A stretch of 64,000 nucleotides of DNA from Gamsiella multidivaricata. Its lineage: Eukaryota > Mortierellomycota > Mortierellomycetes > Mortierellales > Mortierellaceae. Where the stretch lies: the NCBI RefSeq assembly GCF_025024155.1, contig NW_026251788.1, forward strand, positions 102,418 through 166,417, written 5' to 3'. The notes beneath the pieces were generated by a model that saw only the letters and a list, made by a program, of their open reading frames with translations, made no database searches and was not told where the DNA came from. Shown in pieces: positions 58,490-64,000 of this stretch. The translations under genes and the position numbers were made by a program. Within the stretch, counting starts at the first letter, position 1, and the number at the start of each line of letters is the position of its first letter.

Positions 58490-59115
58490 ATCCTCGTAAG
58501 TTAGAGAAGCTGGATATGCGCCACAGTCGACTGGGCCACTGCACAGGAAATTGTCAAACATCTAACTAAAGACGTTCACCTCGACACTGTCAAATGAGCA
58601 TTTTACATAGATCGAGATACTGGAGTCGCGTTGCGCTCAAGGCACAATTAGCGGGTAAGAAGCGCAAGACAAAAAAAAGACTCTGGCTTGCTCTTCCGCC
58701 CAGGAACTGGCCTGCAAGTGACTGAGCCGGAGTCCTTTGAACGGATGAATCGAGTTTTGAACTCGGCAAGGATTGGCGTCAAGCGAAGGTTTGGCGCAGG
58801 TCCGACGAGAAGTTTTTGTCCACCTGCTTGGTTACCCACATTCAAGTCAGAGTGCATCCCCGTCATGGTGAATAACGCCTTTATTCCAAATTCCAAGTCC
58901 GAAGTGATCTTCATGCTGAGGGGAAGCAACCCGCCAAAGACTTTATTGAGATCGTTTATGAGAGTGCGTTGGAGGCATATGGAAGTTAGACTGGCCAATA
59001 AACTCCCCGGATTTGATTCCGATCGAGAATATTTGGGAAATCATTAAGAATACCCTCCAGAAGTACGAGGTAATGCCGAAGAAACGAGGCCAAGATGATT
59101 GAACGTATCATGAAA
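58490..59115 (+). mobile_element. Tc1/mariner transposase remnant
   Basis: Fragments of a DDE transposase are readable in shifting frames. About 58510-58700 has the helix-turn-helix/linker part (VALKAQLAGKKRKTKK, RNWPASD). About 58740 has TDESSFELGK, holding the first catalytic Asp. About 59000-59085 has DWPINSPDLIPIENIWEIIK, the conserved C-terminal block with the second catalytic residue area (usually DWP.NSPDLNPIENIW). Several stops and shifts interrupt it, so it is inactive. I did not identify the terminal inverted repeats or TA target duplication. Confidence 0.75.
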
Positions 59116-59671
59116 GTGCGAGAGGATTATTTCTGTAGGAAAAATGGAGGAATTAGCTACCAGAGCGCGCCATTTACTCACGAAGGACGCATGTCTGATC
59201 CGCTTGGCAATATCCCTGATTCCAGTTTCTTTCAAACTTTTTCTCTCTTATTTTTTTTCTTCTTTTTCTCAAAGAGATGAAAACATTGTCAGGCCATATG
59301 GATGAACAAAGGCAAATCCCATTCTCTGGAGATGGTATAAAGATCCATTCATAGATTGATGTGCTTTGTCTATGAATAATCGTCTATGGTATATTGTCTA
59401 TGTCGAGAAACCCACTTTATTGCAACCAAACATTCAACCAGTGATGCGCGTTTAGTGACCTCCTATTGAACGGCAGAAAACACAGCGGAGGAACATTTAA
59501 TGACATTGATCTCAATTGCATTACCATTTTATTTTATTTTATTTTATTTTTGGTTCGCGACAGGTAATGAAATGAAAATCAACGTACACTTAAACAGCGA
59601 CGGTGGTTGGAATGACCTCCTTGGCCTTGACAACCTTGGAGGGGTGTAGCCTCTTGCTGTACTTTCAAGAC
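59116..59671. other. Intergenic between the Tc1 remnant and the LysM gene
   Basis: Contains an ATTTT tandem (59526-59552). Nothing coding was recognised. Confidence 0.45.
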
Positions 59672-60316
59672 TTAGATGAGAGGCTTAGGCTGGGACTCCT
59701 TAGGCTGGACAGGCTTCTTGGGGGGAACGGGCGTCTTTGAAGGAGCAGGCTTCTTTGAAGGAGTAGGCTTCTTTGCGGGAGTAGGCTTCTTTGAAGGAAC
59801 AGGCTTCTTGGAAGGAACAGGCTTCTTTGAAGGAGCAGGCTTCTTGGAAGGAACAGGCTTCTTGGGGGGAGCGGTCGTCTTAGGGGGAGCGGTCGTCTTA
59901 GGGGGAGCGGTCGTCTTAGGGGGAGCAGGCGCCTTGGTGGTAACAGGCTGCTTGGGGCCGACGACGCAGAGAGGAGCACCGACATCCAAGTTAGCGCAGT
60001 CGCCGCGCAACTTCAAGTTCCAGCGACGCAAGTCAGCGAAGGTGATGCCGTTGGCCTTGGCGCTGTTGTCCCAGGAAAGAAGTAGGTGAATGGGAATATT
60101 AGTTTCCGGCTCGTTTAGAAGATCCGCTACCAATTTTGCACTGTTACACAAGGGCCCTTGGCAATGAACGGAGGTGGGTACTTACAACTGGTCGCAGCCG
60201 GTGTCGGTGGGCTTGACAACGACGGTCTTCTGGCAGCCCTGGATGGGGACGGGGATGACAGCCATGGCCTGGGAAGCAACGGCAGCAAGGACGAGAAGAG
60301 TAGCGGAGAACTTCAT
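59672..60316 (-). CDS. Secreted LysM-like protein with Lys/Pro repeat tail
   Basis: Two exons, 60316-60186 and 60062-59672, 173 aa. The GTAAGT...ACAG intron restores GCDQ|FAKANG. Residues 1-19 are a signal peptide (MKFSATLLVLAAVASQAMA). Residues about 26-85 fit a LysM-type carbohydrate-binding domain: CQKTVVVKPTDTGCDQFAK, then NGITFADLRRWN and LDVGAPLCVVG, with four Cys probably in disulfides. From about residue 86 a low-complexity tail repeats KTTAPP, then PSKKPAP/VPSKKP units, strongly basic. LysM proteins bind chitin or peptidoglycan and can shield hyphae. The basic Pro/Lys tail suggests wall anchoring or interaction with anionic polymers (inference). The gene is intact amid decayed sequence, which argues for selection. 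Confidence 0.82.
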
Positions 60317-63300
60317 ATTGATGATAGGTTTATAGTGGGGTTGAGAGGTTAGGGTATAAGGGTGTAGGCGAGTGCTGTAGAAGCGAGTGAGGGATGTTTG
60401 GTGGGTTTCTGGAATGGGAAGTGCGACTTAAGGAATCAAAGGGGATGGACAGGAGGATTCCTTTTATACAAACGGGCGACATTAGGGTAAAGATAGATCA
60501 TTAAACTGAAACCTTGAATACAATCCCTAGTATTGGACACCTCGAGGAGCTCCAGTAATAATTTAAAAAGAGAAGGTTGGGGAAAACACGGGGGGTGAGC
60601 CCTGCTTAAAGTAGACTGAGCCTGTGGGTGGTCCCTTGTATTCGATCGCTAATTGGCTTTCATAGAGTGTGGGATGTGACACGGAGTGCCTAAGCATTTC
60701 CCGTTACGGTGCGCTTGCCAGCATGTTATGCTCTTTTTATATCAGAGCCAATCCAAATTTGAACATTTATTTTTATCATAGGCGTGCATGGGTCGCATAC
60801 AAGAGAAAGTACCCGCTTTGCATTGCTGAGTTGTTTGTTGATTTAACGAGTTCTCCGGGTAGCCTTCGTTCACAATCGCGTCCAACGCACGAATAAACAA
60901 GCTGTTTCCATCCAATATATCAATCAAAGCTCCTAATCTCCCCAGGAAACTATCCTCTAGGGTGCACACACGCTCTATTATCCCCAGGGGTTTGCGAAGG
61001 AGGGTTTGTCTTGGAGCTCAAGGTCCTGCTGCATCCTTTAGAGTTGTGAGATTAATAGCCGCTGCGGTACCCGATTTCATTAGGAAAGAAGTTTTCAGAA
61101 CCCATGTTGACCAGGCTATAAGCGAGCCTGGGATAATGGCCTTTGTGTGGACAAAAGGGACTCGCTCCTATATAAATATGTACTCCATGGCGAGAAAAAA
61201 TAGCACTTGCTAATCAGATGATTTAATTTAAAAGGCTTCTGTGAGTAAGCATATCCAGACTTGAACCACCTCCAGTGCAGGACTGCAAATAGAGACGCTC
61301 AAGAGGATAAAATTCATATTGACCTAGTATTATAGCAAGAAGACAAGTCGCGTAATGGTGCACCTAGGATGCTACGATTTGGTATGCTTAGGTGCCTGTA
61401 ATCTAAACCCTCTTGTATCACTAGATGCATGCAACTGTAAACTAACTATGGTCTACCGAAGATTTGCTCGAATGGCCATGCGTGTGTGTGTGTGTGGAGG
61501 GGATGAGATCTTAGCAGAGGACATGAAGCAATCATTTTTGCGATTATGTTTTGTGCTCCGTCGCGACACGTATTTGGTCTAGTAGTAGAGCAATACATGC
61601 TCTCAATCTGCCTTCCAGATGCTAGTGCCAGCGATGGCATGTCTGCCTGGGACTTTTATGAGGCACCATCAGAGGCTTTATTGAAGTACCTGAAAAGTTC
61701 TGGTTCCCCACCATTCTCAAGCTCTAGAGTGAAGGTGGACAAATACGAACTCTTTCCATTGAACGTTGACCATTGGCCCAACATAGCTTTTAGCTTTTTA
61801 CTCCTCCAAAAAAGAAGTTTGGTCCGAGCCTTTTTTTTTTAACATGAAAAGCAGGGCTTCCAAAGTAGCCAGACAGGAGCTCCCAAAGCGGCCGTGCAGA
61901 AATTCTAGCTATTGTTGGAGCCAGGGAGACAGCGCGATATCCTGGGTCCTTGGAAATCACATTTGCATTGCTCCCGTGATGGTTCACAAACCTTATTTTA
62001 ATGTTCAAATTGCGAGATCGAGATCCTGCTCATGAGTTGCTCCAGCACTGCTACAAGCCACGGCTTGGACAATGCAGCCTTTGGTACGCCTGCGCGTCTG
62101 GGGATCTGGCGCCAATAAAAAAAAAATTGACTACAAGGGAGGGCGAAAGGGGAGAGCGGTCAACAGACAATTCTATCGGGAGTGAATGTTGCTTCACCTC
62201 TGTGAAAAGTGACGAATAGCGACGGCAGGCGGGCTTTTTTGGCTGCAGTTCACCCAATGCTCTTGATCAGTCCTTACATTGAAGGAACTTGCGCACTAAT
62301 ACACTTTCTGGCCTTAGATGCCTCGTTCATCATATGGACTATACTGCTTTGATGGCTTGGAGTCTCTTCCTCCTGACATCCTCACCTTTACGAGAAGATG
62401 CTTCATGACCTTACCACTTCGGCTAAAAGGCACATCTTCGTATTTTGTGCACAATGTTGTGCTGTGTTTGTTGAGGGATCTTATGAGCAATGAGCAATTG
62501 GACGGACCAAACGCCATTTGTTTTGAATGTATCGTCCACTGCAACGCCGAGGAGACTGCTATGAAGAAAAACATCCACAACCGACTCGGCTTTCATAGCA
62601 CAAATTTTTTCGAATTCTAAGGAAGCAAGCAAATTGAACATGGTCTATCTGCGGAGCAGAAGAGGTCACCGGTAATAGGCGAATGATGTCTGTTTACCAG
62701 GGATTCTAGAGATCGTAGAAGATCAGGGCATCGCGTTTTGTCCATGCGCTGAAACCGCAGCATAGAAAAGGTCCCATAAATACAGCGAGAGAACCGAGAA
62801 GAGGATCCGTGCGCCTCCTAGATTCTCGTCACTCCTTTGACGATCGATTCATAAGAGAGGGGTCCGAGCGACTTCTGAAATGCTGGTGACTTGGATAGCG
62901 TGGATGTAAACATCCTTAATATCAATTGCGTCTGCGAGAAGCCATAACTGCAGTCATCGGGCGAAGCGCGTCTTATCACGAATATCTCGTTATGATGATA
63001 ACGCATCCTTCTTTTCGGTGGCAAAGAGCATTTTTGCTTACCTCGGCGCAAACAGCCCTTGTTCCCATGGGTGCAGCGTGCGCGTGCATGTGTAGGAATA
63101 AGGGAACTCCTTTGTGGTCTTGCAGAAAAAAAGATGCACGACCTGTTTTTTTACCCCTCTTTTGCAGGTGTGTTTGCCAGGGAGAATATTTTTTTTTTTT
63201 GGGCTATGCCATCTGATCTGCTTGAATACAGGGACTGGAGAGGAGTGAAGAGAAGTGAGTGGTGTTTTTTTGAATGAAGGGGCGTTGGTGTGGCCATGCT

Positions 63301-63771
63301 GTCATGCTTGCTGTCTCTCATAGGCCTGGAGTTTAAAAAAAGAATATAGGTTGCCACCACCCCGCGGCCGCCAATGACTTTTACCCGCCGGACTAAGCGC
63401 ACGAGAAAAAGAGGCACTAAGTGGCGTTTGCGTCTCTTGCAAGGGCGCGGGGGAGGGCGTTGTGTACACACGGCTGCATAGACCGAGATAGCCTCGCCCT
63501 CGCCCTCGCCCCAATGTGTACATAGGCGGTCTTCCCTCCCCAACCAACCTGTTTTCCCCCTCCCCTCCCTCTTTCTTCCTCTTTTCATCTCTTTCTTCCT
63601 CGTCGCGCCCTTCCCCCCACAAGGACCCCACCCAATCCCACTCTCCGCTCTCCACCCCCCTCCTCCCTCTCTGCGCTATCGCCCTTTCCAGCCCCTAATT
63701 CCTTCGCTCACTCACTCTCCATTCGTTCTGTTCCTGCCGTCTCCCACATTTCGACCTCACATATCCACAGA
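60317..63771. other. 3.4-kb gene-poor region before the terminal kelch gene
   Basis: The first 200 bp should be the LysM promoter. Two coding-like fragments remain: 61600-61790 (frame with DGMSAWDFYEAPSEALLKYL and VKVDKYELFPLNVDHWP) and 62318-62620 (one open frame of 100 codons). Neither has a recognised domain and they are in different frames, so they are probably relics. From about 63490 the plus strand becomes pyrimidine-rich, the usual leader for the gene starting at 63772. Confidence 0.45.
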
Positions 63772-64000
63772 ATGCATCCCTCACGCCCCATTCTTCTCGC
63801 GCTCAGCATAGCTCTAGCAGGGGTGAGCTCCATACAGGCACAGCAGCCCCAGCCCACTGGCGCCATGGCCTTTGCCAGGGTCGGAAACAACTTCTATGTC
63901 CACGGAGGAGCCACGTTCGGAGACAATCTCGTGCAGCTGTTCTGGGCACTCGACCTGACAACCTCCTGGACCACCACACAGCCCGCCTGGACGATCTTAC
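63772..64000 (+). CDS. Kelch-type secreted/membrane protein, 3' end outside the window
   Basis: Only the first 76 codons are present. The ATG follows a CT-rich leader ending in ATCCACAGA. Residues 1-23 are a signal peptide (RPILLALSIALAGVSSIQA). At about residues 30-60 the first kelch-like repeat starts (MAFARVGNNFYVHGGATFG, then FWALDLTTSW and QPAW), with the Gly-Gly and spaced aromatic residues of a beta-propeller blade. Full-length relatives in this group of fungi have several blades, a linker, one membrane span and a cytoplasmic tail, as the pseudogene at 54490 still shows. No disruption is seen in the visible part. Confidence 0.75.
   Translation, partial: MHPSRPILLALSIALAGVSSIQAQQPQPTGAMAFARVGNNFYVHGGATFGDNLVQLFWALDLTTSWTTTQPAWTIL

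Noticed and set aside
58690..59047. 119-codon plus ORF as an intact protein
   Set aside because: It is an out-of-frame reading of the Tc1/mariner remnant; transposase motifs lie in the other frames.

Overview
The window is a piece of a fungal nuclear chromosome. Genes are intron-rich: most introns are about 60-250 bp with GT...AG ends, and several have visible branch-like CTAAC/CTGAC motifs. Proteins are Ser/Gln/Pro-rich, and there are many 20-36 nt A/T homopolymers and pyrimidine-rich leaders. The gene set (a RAMA-PHD protein, Dsc2/UBAC2-type rhomboid, cullin-4, F-box/LRR, kelch-TM proteins, Helitron and Tc1/mariner debris) fits an early-diverging fungus, most probably Mortierellomycota (Mortierella/Linnemannia-like). 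That assignment is inference from gene content; no marker gene was compared.

Layout. 1-2.75 kb: 3'-truncated SNF2-family helicase (-). 3.2-10 kb: VPS27 (ESCRT-0) and cullin-4, both +. 10.1-11.9 kb: indoleamine 2,3-dioxygenase (-). 13.3-17 kb: a 1201-residue protein joining a RAMA domain to a cluster of PHD-type zinc fingers (+). 18.2-23.6 kb: a decayed block with an F-box/LRR pseudogene, an internally deleted Helitron helicase and a broken Ser-rich gene. 24.5-43.1 kb: a euchromatin-like stretch with a hypothetical protein, a secreted/TM/SH3 protein, a SIM+RING ubiquitin ligase, sideroflexin and an SLC45/SUT-type sugar transporter (-). 43.5-50.9 kb (-): a polyQ protein with a possible TORC1-subunit motif, a mucin-like single-pass membrane protein and cytoplasmic aspartyl-tRNA synthetase. 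51.1-52.6 kb: UBAC2/Dsc2 (+). 52.6-63.7 kb: a gene-poor, decayed region holding a kelch-TM pseudogene, a broken secreted 7-residue-repeat gene, a Tc1/mariner remnant and one intact LysM-like secreted protein with a Lys/Pro tail (-). The window ends inside a new kelch-type secreted protein (+).

For most intact genes I rebuilt exon structures by hand. For VPS27, CUL4, IDO, RAMA-PHD, the SH3 protein, the RING protein, sideroflexin, the SUT transporter, AspRS, UBAC2, LysM and the 24.5 kb gene, the summed exon lengths are multiples of three and every junction keeps frame. There is no operon logic. The functional themes are ubiquitin/membrane traffic (VPS27, CUL4, the SIM-RING protein, Dsc2) and chromatin (SNF2, RAMA-PHD). 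I found no convincing tRNA, rRNA or CRISPR.
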